61,944 bases of DNA from Streptomyces sp. WM6378 (GCF_001279695.1 NZ_LGDD01000303.1:1-61944), one strand, 5' to 3'; shown: positions 27,794-37,810, counted from the first letter of the stretch. Notes: generated from the sequence alone by a model not told the origin. Numbers and translations: made by a program.

Positions 27794-28063
27794 ATGCGAA
27801 GGTTCAGGTCCGCGACGGTGGTGCTCGGCGGGATGGGAGTGCTCGCCGCGACGCTCACCGCGTGCAGCGACGAGCCGGACCGGCGCTGCGTCAACCCGGT
27901 CACGTACAAGGAACTCCCGAAGTACGAGTGCAAGAGCGGCGGCACCGGTCAGTACTACTACGGCGGGTCCAGCCGCAGCGGCAAGGTCTCCGGCGGCTCG
28001 TTCGACAAGTCCGGCGTCTCGCGCGGCGGGTTCGGCGGCCACGGCGACTCCAGCGGCGGCTGA
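27794..28063 (+). CDS. small lipoprotein, YgiB-like
   Basis: An 89-residue lipoprotein. The signal peptide MRRFRSATVVLGGMGVLAAT ends in the lipobox LTAC. The mature part is short, with two further Cys residues (RRCVNP, YECKSGG) and a Gly/Ser/Tyr-rich tail (QYYYGGSSRSGK). Position and composition resemble DUF1190/YgiB, which precedes a glutathionylspermidine-synthase-like gene in E. coli (ygiB-ygiC). The start ATG follows GGGGGAGG. Confidence 0.72.
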   Translation: MRRFRSATVVLGGMGVLAATLTACSDEPDRRCVNPVTYKELPKYECKSGGTGQYYYGGSSRSGKVSGGSFDKSGVSRGGFGGHGDSSGG

Positions 28064-28087
28064 GGCACGGGAACGCAGGGCACGCAC

Positions 28088-29269
28088 ATGGAACGTCATC
28101 GCATACGACCGCGCCCCGACTGGCAGCGGACCGTCGAGGAACAGGGACTGATCTACCCCCTGACCCGCTACCCGGATGACTCGCTGCGCCCGTACTGGGA
28201 CGAGAGCGCGTACTACTCCTTCACGCTGCCGGAGGTCGAGGCGCTGGAGGAGACGGTCGGGGAACTGCACGGCATGTGCATGGCGGCGGCGGCCCACATC
28301 GTCGAGAAGGGCCGCTTCGCGGATCTGGGGATCATGGACGGCCGGCTGGCGGACCTGGTCGCGGAGTCGTGGCGCCGAAGGGCCGAACTCCCCTCCTTGT
28401 ACGGCCGGTTCGACCTGCGGTACGACGGGAGCGGCCCCGCCAAGATGCTGGAGTACAACGCGGACACCCCGACCTCGCTCGTCGAGGCGGCGAGCGCGCA
28501 GTGGTTCTGGATGGAGGAGCGCTTCCCCGGCGCAGACCAGTGGAACTCGCTGCACGAGCGCCTCGTCGAGGCGTGGAAGCGGCAGGCCCCGCTGCTGCCG
28601 CCCGGGCCCGTGCACTTCGCCCACTCCGACACCGACGAGCTGGGCGAGGACCTCATGACGGTCGCCTATCTCCGCGAGACGGCCGAGCAGGCGGGCCTCG
28701 ACACGGAGGCGCTGTCGGTCGAGTCGATCGGCTGGGACCGCATGACCGGCCGTTTCGTGGACGACGGTCTCCGTTTCATCCGGGCCTGCTTCAAGCTGTA
28801 CCCGTGGGAGTGGCTGGCCTCGGACGAGTTCGGGCCGCAGGTCCTCGACACCCTCGACAACGGGGGCGGTACGGGGACGACGTGTTGGATCGAGCCGGCG
28901 TGGAAGATGCTGCTCTCCAACAAGGCGCTGCTCGCGGTGGTGTGGGAGCTGTACCCGGGACACCCGAACCTGCTCCCGGCGTACCTGGACGGGCCCCGGG
29001 ACCTGGCCTCCGGCCGGGGGTACGTGGCGAAGCCCCTGCTCGGCCGAGAGGGCGCGGGCGTCACCCTGCACCCCCCGGGGACGGCCCCGGCCCGCCCCGA
29101 AGAGCCCTGCTGCTACCAGGAGCTGGCTCCCCTGCCGGAGTTCTCGGGGAACCGGGTGGTGCTGGGGGCGTGGGTCGTGGAGGACGAGCCGGCGGGGCTG
29201 GGCATCCGGGAGTCGGAGGGACTCGTCACGGACGGGTACGCGAGGTTTGTGCCGCACGTGATTCGGTGA
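28088..29269 (+). CDS. glutathionylspermidine synthase-family protein (YgiC-like)
   Basis: A 393-residue ATP-grasp ligase-like protein. RYDGSGPAKMLEYNADTPTS and the ATP-binding KPLLGREGAGVTL match the glutathionylspermidine synthase C-terminal domain family. Streptomyces makes mycothiol, not glutathione, so the natural acceptor is unlikely to be glutathione; the family is thought to form amide bonds to an amine or peptide. It is 24 bases after the lipoprotein gene and is probably co-transcribed. Its 3' side borders a long repeat-rich intergenic region. Confidence 0.88.
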   Translation: MERHRIRPRPDWQRTVEEQGLIYPLTRYPDDSLRPYWDESAYYSFTLPEVEALEETVGELHGMCMAAAAHIVEKGRFADLGIMDGRLADLVAESWRRRAELPSLYGRFDLRYDGSGPAKMLEYNADTPTSLVEAASAQWFWMEERFPGADQWNSLHERLVEAWKRQAPLLPPGPVHFAHSDTDELGEDLMTVAYLRETAEQAGLDTEALSVESIGWDRMTGRFVDDGLRFIRACFKLYPWEWLASDEFGPQVLDTLDNGGGTGTTCWIEPAWKMLLSNKALLAVVWELYPGHPNLLPAYLDGPRDLASGRGYVAKPLLGREGAGVTLHPPGTAPARPEEPCCYQELAPLPEFSGNRVVLGAWVVEDEPAGLGIRESEGLVTDGYARFVPHVIR

Positions 29270-29306
29270 GGGGGGGGTTGCCCACCCGCCCGCCCGTGCA
29301 AGGGGT

Positions 29307-29566
29307 TGGATGGTTCGGCTTCTGGGGGCTGCGCCCCCAGACCCCTTGCGGGGACTTCGTCCCCTGCACCCCTTTCTGGGGCTCCGCCCCCGGACCCCCG
29401 TTCGTGCCTTAAGGGCGCTCGTCCTCAATCTCTCCCAAGGCCTAAGGGCCAGGGGGGACCCCCATGACGGGCTGGGTATGCCCGTACCGCACCCTGCTAG
29501 GGGCGGGGGGCCTGTGACATTTGCGGCTCCGCCGGGTGGGCGCGACCAGCCACGCACGGTCCGGGG
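29307..29566. repeat. dispersed intergenic repeat, copy 1
   Basis: The 498-bp gap 29270-29767 has no gene. It contains the palindrome GGGGGCTGCGCCCCC (29324-29338), a second GC-rich palindrome near 29379, and a block from about 29376 to 29566 that matches 35669-35905 with small indels. Shared words are AAGGGCGCTCGTCCTCAAT, GGGCCAGGGGGGACCCCCAT and GCGGCTCCGCC. Confidence 0.75.
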
Positions 29567-29723
29567 TGGAGCCCCGGCGATGCGCCCCCTCCGCAACCCC
29601 ATGCTCCTCCAGTGTGCCTCAGGAGAACCCGTGGGGACGGTGTGAACAGGGCGGCATGCGCGGCAGCGCATCGCTACCATGTCCACCTTGGCTGCGCCCG
29701 AACATCCCTTCCATGTGAGGAAA

Positions 29724-29753
29724 TTGAAGGGGTGTGGCGTACGCCCATAGTCT
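29724..29753 (+). promoter_or_regulatory. promoter for the RHIM-motif gene set
   Basis: TTGAAG (29724-29729), an 18-bp spacer and TAGTCT (29748-29753) form a fair HrdB-type promoter, with the start codon 14 bases after the -10. The ribosome-binding site GGGGGAGCAGG follows directly. Confidence 0.5.
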
Positions 29754-29767
29754 CGGGGGAGCAGGAC

Positions 29768-31543
29768 ATGACGCAGGCTCACGTGCCGCACCAGGCGCAG
29801 GCGACGGGGCAGCCCGGCGGGCTGCCGCCGGTGCATCCCTCGCTCAGTGAGGCGACCCGCCTCATGGCCGCGGGCAGCTACCTCGACGAGGAGTACCGCG
29901 ACGCCGTCATCGACGAGCTGTACGTCCACGAGGAGCGGGTCACCGCGCCCTCCCTCGGCTTCGACGCGGCCCGCGTCCTCGCGCACGCGCTGCGCGCCCG
30001 GAACCTGGAGATCGCCTGGGCGCTCGGCATCCTGGTGGTCTGGGCGCTCAGCGTGGTCGTCACCCGATACGCGTTCCTCATCGTCGCGGGGCCCTGCCTG
30101 CTGCTCGGCATCGCCCGCCTCGTCCGCGGCACCGCCCGGCCCGCACCCTGGTACCGCACCGTCTTCGCGTTCATCCTGCGCTGGTGGGCCCGCGGCCTGC
30201 TCGTCGTGTTCGCCGTCGCGGTCCTGGTGTCCGTGTTCGGCGGGTACGACTCCTCCTCGCACAACTACTCCTCGAATTACGGAAGTTATGGGAGTTACGG
30301 GGAGGCTGGCGGCTACTCCGGCACCGGCGGTCCCGACTTCGTGCCGTCGTTCGTCGCCGGGCCCGGCCGTCTCGTCGGCAGCGGCGCCCTCGACCTCGCG
30401 AGCCAGGGGTTCAGCCCCGGGCTCGGCTGGGGGATGCTCGGCTGTTTCGCCGTGCTCGCGCTCTGCGTCGGCCTCCAGCGTCTCCAGTTCGCCAGGATCA
30501 TGGCCGGCGAGCTGTCGCCCGAAGGCTTCCAGGACTTCGCCGCCGACCCCGCGCAGAACAACGACAACGGACGGCTCAAGCGCCTTGCCGCGATGATCCG
30601 CGTCGAGCAGCACGCCCGGCTCGCGGTCTACCGCGCCGACGCCCCCTTCCGCGGCGCGGGCGACCCCTTCGAGCCCTGGTCGGTCACCATCCAGCTGCGC
30701 CCCCGCAAGTCGCTCGGCGACCGGCGTCCGACCCGGGTGAGCAACGCCGAGATCCTGCGCATCGTCGAACCCCTCGTCGCCCAGCTCCGCATCCCCGCGC
30801 CGACGGTGGCCGCCGAAGCCCTCGCCGTACGCGACCGGCTGCGTCAGCTCGAAGTCACCGAGTACGTCTTCCTGCCCGTCGAGGGGCTCCCCTCGCGCAC
30901 CCACGCCCCCTACCGCGACGGCGACTTCGAGCAGCACCGCGCCGCCGCCCTGGAGGAGGGCGGCGAGGCGCGCAGGCACTTCCTGCGGATCCGGGTCGGC
31001 GGCTGGGAGGAGCACCTCGTCACCACCGTGTTCGTACGCGTCCACACCCAGGGCGGCATGCTGGTCCTGGAGATCGCGCCACACGTCCTGCCCCCGCTGC
31101 GCGAGGACTTCTTCCGCGCCGACCGCGCCGCCCACGACTTCAACTGCCGCACCCCGCCGGGCAAGGCGGCCTGGGCGCTTGTGCGCACCCCGGGCTCCGC
31201 GTTCCGCTCGCTGCTCGTGATCGGCCGCGCGATCGGCTCCACCTGGCACCGCCTCACCGGCGGATACGGCCGGGCGCTGCCCGACGGCCCCGCCCGTTCC
31301 GTGCGCGAACTGGCCGCGGCGCCCGACACCTCCCTCTTCCAGGCGATGGACTACCGGCGTTACGTGAAGTCCATCGAGGACCGGGTGACCAGCGGCGTGC
31401 GCAGCGCGCTGTACGAAGCCGGGTACGACACCGGACAGTTCGAGCAGAAGATCGTCAATGTCGCCCAGGGAGGCGTCATGATCGAGAACTCCCGAGGGGC
31501 GATCAGCGTCGGCGACCACAACACCGTCAGGAACGAGGGCTGA
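29768..31543 (+). CDS. four-span membrane protein with C-terminal RHIM-like motif
   Basis: A 591-residue protein of unrecognised family. Membrane spans lie near residues 78-96, 98-115, 137-158 and 217-238; a Tyr/Ser/Gly-rich loop lies between the third and fourth. The C-terminal 350 residues are soluble and probably cytoplasmic. The last 15 residues contain GAISVGDHNTV (about 578-588), which matches the core of RHIM amyloid motifs (for example VQVGDNNYL in RIPK3) and recurs in the next gene. The start ATG follows GGGGGAGCAGG. One base separates its stop from the next start. A membrane sensor or anchor for the downstream protein is inferred. Confidence 0.72.
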   Translation: MTQAHVPHQAQATGQPGGLPPVHPSLSEATRLMAAGSYLDEEYRDAVIDELYVHEERVTAPSLGFDAARVLAHALRARNLEIAWALGILVVWALSVVVTRYAFLIVAGPCLLLGIARLVRGTARPAPWYRTVFAFILRWWARGLLVVFAVAVLVSVFGGYDSSSHNYSSNYGSYGSYGEAGGYSGTGGPDFVPSFVAGPGRLVGSGALDLASQGFSPGLGWGMLGCFAVLALCVGLQRLQFARIMAGELSPEGFQDFAADPAQNNDNGRLKRLAAMIRVEQHARLAVYRADAPFRGAGDPFEPWSVTIQLRPRKSLGDRRPTRVSNAEILRIVEPLVAQLRIPAPTVAAEALAVRDRLRQLEVTEYVFLPVEGLPSRTHAPYRDGDFEQHRAAALEEGGEARRHFLRIRVGGWEEHLVTTVFVRVHTQGGMLVLEIAPHVLPPLREDFFRADRAAHDFNCRTPPGKAAWALVRTPGSAFRSLLVIGRAIGSTWHRLTGGYGRALPDGPARSVRELAAAPDTSLFQAMDYRRYVKSIEDRVTSGVRSALYEAGYDTGQFEQKIVNVAQGGVMIENSRGAISVGDHNTVRNEG

Positions 31544-31544
31544 A

Positions 31545-31931
31545 ATGACCACACCGGGTGACGACAGCACGCCGCGAGACCAGCGATCCGTACACATCAG
31601 CGGGGTGACCGGGTCCGTGTCGGTCGGCGACCACAACAAGGTGTCCAGCGTCTACCGCGCGGGCGCCGCCGACGACGAGGCCCAGCGCCAACTCCTCGAC
31701 GCCATCGTGGAGTTCAGGGCCGGTCTCGCCCAGCTCGTGCGCAACGACCAGACCCGCGCCCTGGACGCCGAACTCGCCGAAACCGAGGAGGAGATCCGCG
31801 CCGAGGGCCAAGCCGCTCCCGGCCGCCTCGCCCGTCTCGGCGAGCTGCTCGCCGGTGCCACCACCCTCACGGGCCTCCTCGCCTCGGGCGAGACGCTGGT
31901 CCAGCGGGTCCGCGACCTGATCGGGATGTGA
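31545..31931 (+). CDS. small protein with N-terminal RHIM-like motif
   Basis: A 128-residue protein. Residues 15-36 contain VHISGVTGSVSVGDHNKVSS, the same G-x-V-x-V-G-D-H-N-x-V core as the end of the preceding protein. The rest is predicted helical and charged (AELAETEEEIRAEGQ) and ends in an amphipathic helix LAGATTLTGLLASGETLVQ. No known effector domain was recognised. The ATG lies one base after the upstream stop with GAGGG before it, so the two proteins should be made together, as expected for partners that meet through matching motifs. Confidence 0.72.
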   Translation: MTTPGDDSTPRDQRSVHISGVTGSVSVGDHNKVSSVYRAGAADDEAQRQLLDAIVEFRAGLAQLVRNDQTRALDAELAETEEEIRAEGQAAPGRLARLGELLAGATTLTGLLASGETLVQRVRDLIGM

Positions 31932-31938
31932 GGCCCAG

Positions 31939-32841
31939 GTGAGCGGTGGCAAGGACGAGGTCCGCTGGAACGCGGCCACCCAGAAGTGGGAGACGGTGCG
32001 GGACGCCGCTTCCCCGGCGGCTCCACCGCCACCACCCCCCGCACCCCCGCCGGTCCCGGAGGCGCCGCCCCTCGTCCCCGGCAACGCGTACGACAACACC
32101 CACGCGGACCCGTACAGGACGGTCGGCCCGCAGCCGGAACCTCCGGCGCTCCCCGAGCCGCGCCCCGGCCGGCGCGTGCCCGTCGCCGTGGTCGCCGCGA
32201 TGGTCTTCGTCGCCGTGGCCGGTGCGGGCGGCGGCTGGCTCCTCGCCCACGGCGGGACGCACCACGCGAAGGCCGAGGCCACCCCGCCCGCCTCCGCCTC
32301 CGCCACCCCGGACCGGACGGGCGACGACAAGGGCAGCCCGTCCGCGCCGCCGTCCCCTTCGCCCAGTACCACCGTGCCGGCCGGTTTCCAACTCGCCCAG
32401 GACCCCAAGGGGTTCAGGCTGTACGTGCCGCAGGGCTGGACCCGTGAGGACCAGGGCCCCAAGGGCGTCTTCTACAACTCCGCCGACCGCACCCGCCTCA
32501 TCCAGGTGTACCTGGTCTCCGAGGCGGGCCTGAGCCCGTACGACGCGCTGAAGCAGACCTCGGGGGAGCTGGCGAAGAACCCCGGGTACCAGGAGATCAG
32601 CCTCGGCAACGACGCGACCGTACCCGGCGTCGCCCCGCAGGCCGCGCGGCTCGTCTACGCGTACGACAACCAGCAGCTCGGCCACCGGCGCCAGGTCGTC
32701 GACTACGCCTTCCTGACGCCCGGCGGCCAGCACTACGCCGTACTCTCCGCGGCTCCCGCCGAGGCGTGGCCCGAGCAGGAGCAGACCCTGAAGACCGCGC
32801 TCAGCGTCTTCTGCTCGGGCTCCGACTGCCCGTCCCCGTAA
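31939..32841 (+). CDS. single-span membrane protein with extracytoplasmic domain
   Basis: A 300-residue protein. The N-terminal 75 residues are cytoplasmic and Pro-rich, starting GGKDEVRWNAATQKWE, a segment seen at the front of many Streptomyces proteins. A membrane span RRVPVAVVAAMVFVAVAGAG follows, then a Ser/Thr/Pro linker. A globular domain (residues about 145-300) begins GFQLAQDPKGFRLYVPQGW and resembles the sensor-type domain outside some Ser/Thr kinases. Two Cys near the end may pair. The GTG start is 7 bases after the previous stop. It is the third gene of the set; its role is unknown. Confidence 0.72.
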   Translation: MSGGKDEVRWNAATQKWETVRDAASPAAPPPPPPAPPPVPEAPPLVPGNAYDNTHADPYRTVGPQPEPPALPEPRPGRRVPVAVVAAMVFVAVAGAGGGWLLAHGGTHHAKAEATPPASASATPDRTGDDKGSPSAPPSPSPSTTVPAGFQLAQDPKGFRLYVPQGWTREDQGPKGVFYNSADRTRLIQVYLVSEAGLSPYDALKQTSGELAKNPGYQEISLGNDATVPGVAPQAARLVYAYDNQQLGHRRQVVDYAFLTPGGQHYAVLSAAPAEAWPEQEQTLKTALSVFCSGSDCPSP

Positions 32842-32853
32842 GGGAGTTGGCGG

Positions 32854-34089
32854 CTACCCTTCGGCGAGTACCGCGCGCAGCTGGTCGAGGCCCCAGTCCA
32901 GATCCTCCTTGCTGATGACCAGGGGCGGGGCGAGCCGGATCGTCGAGCCGTGGGTGTCCTTGACCAGGACCCCGCGGTCCATCAGCCGCTCCGAGATCTC
33001 CCGGCCCGTCCCGTACGACGGATCGATGTCCACGCCCGCCCACAGCCCGCGCCCGCGGACCGCCTCGACCGCGCCCGCACCGGTCAGCAGGCCCAGCTCG
33101 TGGTGCAGGTGATCGCCGAGTTCGGTGGCGCGCTGCTGGTACTCGCCGGTGCGCAGCATCGCGATGACCTCCAGGGCGACCGCGCAGGCCAGCGGGTTTC
33201 CGCCGAACGTCGAGCCGTGCTCGCCCGGCCGGAACACGCCGAGCACTTGAGACGACGCGGCGACCGCCGACACCGGGACCACCCCGCCGCCCAGCGCCTT
33301 GCCCAGGATGTACACGTCCGGCACCACGCCCTCGTGCTCGCACGCGAAGGTCTTCCCGGTGCGGCCGAGCCCGGACTGGATCTCGTCCGCCATGAACAGC
33401 ACGTTCCGCTCACGCGTCAACTCCCGTACGCCCGCGAGGTATCCGGACGGCGGGACCAGCACGCCGGCCTCGCCCTGGATGGGTTCGAGGAGCACGGCCA
33501 CGGTGTCGTCGGTGACCGCGGCCCGCATCGCGGCGAGGTCGCCGTACGGGACGATCTCGAAGCCCGGCGTGTACGGGCCGTAGTCCGCGCGGGCCTCCGG
33601 GTCGGTGGAGAAGCTGACGATGGTGGTCGTACGGCCGTGGAAGTTGTCCCGGGCGACCACGATCTTCGCCTGCCCGTCCGGTACGCCCTTGACCTTGTAC
33701 CCCCACTTGCGGGCGGTCTTCACGGCGGTCTCCACCGCCTCCGCCCCGGTGTTCATGGGCAGCACCATGTCCTTGCCGCACAACTCGGCGAGCTCCGTAC
33801 AGAATTGGGCGAAGCGGTCGTGGTGGAACGCCCTCGACGTGAGGGTCACGCGGTCCAGCTGGGCCTTCGCCGCGTCGATGAGCCGACGGTTGCCGTGGCC
33901 GAAATTGAGCGCCGAGTAGCCGGCCAGCATGTCGAGATAGCGTCGGCCCTCGACGTCCGTCATCCAGGCGCCCTCGGCGGAGGCGACCACGACGGGCAGG
34001 GGATGGTAGTTGTGCGCACTGTGTGCCTCGGCGGAACGGATGGCGTCTTCGGTCACGGCGTGTGTCGACACGGGTTCTCCGATCGTCAT
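32854..34089 (-). CDS. rocD: ornithine aminotransferase
   Basis: A 411-residue class-III PLP aminotransferase that converts ornithine and 2-oxoglutarate to glutamate semialdehyde and glutamate. The PLP Lys is in YILGKALGGGVVPVSA near residue 261; MNTGAEAVETAVKTARKWGY and EPIQGEAGVLVP are ornithine-aminotransferase signatures. The start was set at ATG 34089 (MTIGEPVSTHAV), the usual start of Streptomyces homologues from memory; no ribosome-binding site is obvious and the frame extends upstream. It is divergent from glyA and its ZTP riboswitch. Confidence 0.93.
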   Translation of the reverse strand: MTIGEPVSTHAVTEDAIRSAEAHSAHNYHPLPVVVASAEGAWMTDVEGRRYLDMLAGYSALNFGHGNRRLIDAAKAQLDRVTLTSRAFHHDRFAQFCTELAELCGKDMVLPMNTGAEAVETAVKTARKWGYKVKGVPDGQAKIVVARDNFHGRTTTIVSFSTDPEARADYGPYTPGFEIVPYGDLAAMRAAVTDDTVAVLLEPIQGEAGVLVPPSGYLAGVRELTRERNVLFMADEIQSGLGRTGKTFACEHEGVVPDVYILGKALGGGVVPVSAVAASSQVLGVFRPGEHGSTFGGNPLACAVALEVIAMLRTGEYQQRATELGDHLHHELGLLTGAGAVEAVRGRGLWAGVDIDPSYGTGREISERLMDRGVLVKDTHGSTIRLAPPLVISKEDLDWGLDQLRAVLAEG

Positions 34090-34147
34090 GCGGCATGGGG
34101 CGTCGGTGGTGCCCTTTTCTATCGTCGCTCGGATGCCGGACGAAGAA

Positions 34148-34176
34148 ACCTTGCCGTCGGACGTGGCCGGTAGGGT
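34148..34176 (+). promoter_or_regulatory. glyA: predicted glyA promoter
   Basis: TAGGGT (34171-34176) is a good -10 box. ACCTTG (34148-34153) lies 17 bp upstream as a weak -35. Transcription would begin near 34183, just before the riboswitch. Confidence 0.4.
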
Positions 34177-34182
34177 GTTCGG

Positions 34183-34299
34183 TACGCACGGCGACTGGCG
34201 AGCGGGGAAGCGACCCCGGGGAAGCCGTGCGCGGCCTGCCGCACGAGGTGCCGCCCGCCTGGGCACCCCGGGAACCTGTCAACGGACCCCGGAGGACGC
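34183..34299 (+). promoter_or_regulatory. ZTP (pfl) riboswitch upstream of glyA
   Basis: The leader shows the conserved parts of the ZTP/pfl aptamer: GCACGGC (34186-34192) pairs with GCCGTGC (34224-34230); GACTGGCGA follows the first strand; an inner CGGGG/CCCCG stem is closed by AAGCGA; CCGGGGAA precedes the closing strand; and the hallmark CCGCCTGGGCA lies at 34255-34265 within a GGTGCC/GGCACC hairpin. The following CCGGG...CCCGG pairing ends right at the GGAGG ribosome-binding site, so control of translation is likely. ZTP signals shortage of 10-formyl-THF, which fits glyA as the regulated gene. Confidence 0.85.
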
Positions 34300-34300
34300 C

Positions 34301-35572
34301 ATGAGCCTTCCCCTTTCCCACCCCGCCCTGCTGGCCACCGACCCGGAGCTGGCCGCGCTGGTCTCCGCCGAGGAGCGGCTCCAGTCGGACACCCTGCGCC
34401 TGATCCCCAGCGAGAACTACGTCTCGACGGCCGTTCTGGAGGCCTCGGGGACGGTGCTGCAGAACAAGTACAGCGAGGGCTACGCGGGCCGCCGCTACTA
34501 CGAGGGCCAGCAGAACATCGACAAGGTCGAGACGCTGGCCGTCGACCGCGCCAAGGCCCTGTTCGGCGTCGAGCACGCCAACGTCCAGCCGTATTCGGGC
34601 TCGCCCGCCAACCTCGCCGTGTACCTCGCGTTCGCCGAGCCCGGCGACACCGTGATGGGCATGGCCCTGCCGATGGGCGGCCACCTCACGCACGGCTGGG
34701 GCGTCTCGGCGACCGGCAAGTGGTTCCGGGGCGTGCAGTACGGGGTGCGCGCCGACACCGGCCTGATCGACTTCGACGAGGTACGCGAGCTCGCCCTCAA
34801 GGAGCGCCCGAAGCTGATCTTCTGCGGCGGCACGGCGCTGCCCCGCACGATCGACTTCGCCGCGTTCGCGGAGATCGCGCGGGAAGCGGGCGCGGTGCTC
34901 GTCGCGGACGTCGCGCACATCGCGGGCCTGATCGCGGGCGGCGCCCACCCGTCCCCGGCGCCGTACGCGGACGTCATCTCCACGACCACGCACAAGACCC
35001 TCCGGGGTCCGCGGGGCGCGATGCTGATGTCCCGGGAATCGCACGCGAAGGCCATCGACAAGGCGGTCTTCCCCGGGCTCCAGGGCGGCCCGCACAACCA
35101 GACCACCGCGGCGATCGCCGTCGCCCTGCACGAGGCGGCGCAGCCGGCGTTCTGCGCGTACGCGCACCAGGTCGTGGCCAATGCGCAGGCGCTCGCCCAG
35201 GCCCTGCTCGCCCGGGGCTTCGACCTCGTGTCGGGCGGCACGGACAACCACCTGATCCTGATGGACCTGACGCCGAAGGACGTGCCGGGCAAGATCGCGG
35301 CGAAGGCCCTCGACCGGGCCGGGATCGTCGTCAACTACAACACCGTCCCGTACGACCCGCGCAAGCCCTTCGACCCCTCAGGCATCCGCATCGGCACGCC
35401 GTCCCTGACGTCCCGGGGGCTGGACGTCTCGCACATGGAGCTGGTGGCGGAGTGGATCGACCGGGGTGTGACGGCGGGGCGGGCCGGGGACGAGGCGGCG
35501 CTGTCGGCGATCCGGGGCGAGGTGGCGGCCCTGCTGTCGGCGTACCCGGCGCCGGGCCTGCCGTTGGACTAG
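34301..35572 (+). CDS. glyA: serine hydroxymethyltransferase
   Basis: A 423-residue PLP enzyme that interconverts serine and glycine while making 5,10-methylene-THF. The PLP Lys is in STTTHKTLRGPRGA near residue 232. RLIPSENYVS, NKYSEGYAGRRYYEGQQNID and VQPYSGSPANLAVYLA are family signatures. The start is the ATG behind GGAGG at 34291, downstream of the riboswitch; the open frame upstream crosses the aptamer and is not coding. Its product feeds FolD and the purine enzymes in this window. It is monocistronic, followed by repeats. Confidence 0.97.
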   Translation: MSLPLSHPALLATDPELAALVSAEERLQSDTLRLIPSENYVSTAVLEASGTVLQNKYSEGYAGRRYYEGQQNIDKVETLAVDRAKALFGVEHANVQPYSGSPANLAVYLAFAEPGDTVMGMALPMGGHLTHGWGVSATGKWFRGVQYGVRADTGLIDFDEVRELALKERPKLIFCGGTALPRTIDFAAFAEIAREAGAVLVADVAHIAGLIAGGAHPSPAPYADVISTTTHKTLRGPRGAMLMSRESHAKAIDKAVFPGLQGGPHNQTTAAIAVALHEAAQPAFCAYAHQVVANAQALAQALLARGFDLVSGGTDNHLILMDLTPKDVPGKIAAKALDRAGIVVNYNTVPYDPRKPFDPSGIRIGTPSLTSRGLDVSHMELVAEWIDRGVTAGRAGDEAALSAIRGEVAALLSAYPAPGLPLD

Positions 35573-35668
35573 CCCTGGGGCCCTTCCCCACCCCACCCCT
35601 TTCCCGCTGTGACACTCTGCGGCTCCGCCGCGTGGCCTCCGGGGGTGTGGTTCGGCTGCGGATGGAGT

Positions 35669-37119
<1,451 letters not shown>

Positions 37120-37133
37120 ACCGGACGGCCTGG

Positions 37134-37158
37134 CCGGAGCCCGGACCAAGGGCTCTGG
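37134..37158 (+). terminator. hairpin after trpS
   Basis: A nine-base-pair stem (37134-37142 with 37150-37158, one G.T pair) around a 7-base loop, 15 bases after the trpS stop. Confidence 0.55.
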
Positions 37159-37226
37159 TCAGCCGACGGCAATCCCGTCACACTCGCATTGCACAGCACC
37201 CGACCGACAGCATGGAGGAGAACGAC

Positions 37227-37805
37227 GTGGGGACCGTAACGCTCGGCGTTTCGATCGCGGTCCCGGAGCCTTACGGCAGCCTGCTCCAGGAGCGGCGCGC
37301 GGGCTTCGGGGACCCCGCCGCGCACGGCATCCCCACGCACGTCACCCTGCTTCCGCCGCACGAGGTCGAGGCGGAGTGCCTGCCGGAGATCGAGGCGCAC
37401 CTGGCCTCGGTCGCGGCGGCGGGCCGCGCGTTCGCGATGCGGCTCGAAGGCACGGGGACGTTCCGTCCCCTGTCCCCGGTCGTCTTCGTCAAGGTGGTGG
37501 AGGGCGCGGGCGACTGCGCGTGGCTCCAGCAGCGGGTACGGGACGAGGCGGGGCCGCTGGTGCGCGAGCTCCAGTTCCCGTACCACCCCCATGTGACGGT
37601 GGCGCACGGCATCTCCGAGGAAGCGATGGATCTGGCGCACGGGGCTCTCGCGGGGTTCTCGGCGGGCTGGACGTGTGGGGGCTTCGCCCTCTACGAGCAG
37701 GGCGCGGACGGTGTCTGGCGCAAGCTCCGCGACTATCCCTTCGGCCTCGGCGCCCTGGCCGTCCCGGCCCAGGCCACGTCCTTGGACCAGCCCTCCTTGC
37801 GCTAG
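37227..37805 (+). CDS. 2H phosphoesterase (2'-5' RNA ligase-like)
   Basis: A 192-residue protein of the 2H superfamily. The two catalytic motifs HVTLL (near residue 37) and HVTVA (near residue 120) match the HxT/S pattern of 2',3'-cyclic phosphodiesterases and 2'-5' RNA ligases. The start was placed at GTG 37227 because GGAGGAG lies 7 bases upstream; ATG 37212 would place that site inside the coding region. It follows trpS, suggesting a loose link with tRNA metabolism, but the substrate is not known. Confidence 0.85.
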   Translation: MGTVTLGVSIAVPEPYGSLLQERRAGFGDPAAHGIPTHVTLLPPHEVEAECLPEIEAHLASVAAAGRAFAMRLEGTGTFRPLSPVVFVKVVEGAGDCAWLQQRVRDEAGPLVRELQFPYHPHVTVAHGISEEAMDLAHGALAGFSAGWTCGGFALYEQGADGVWRKLRDYPFGLGALAVPAQATSLDQPSLR

Positions 37806-37810
37806 CCCGC

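Noticed and set aside
24372..31639. Very long minus-strand open frames (over 1000 codons)
   Set aside because: They arise from high GC content and run across several genes on both strands; only their ends coincide with real genes (the AhpD-like and DMT genes).
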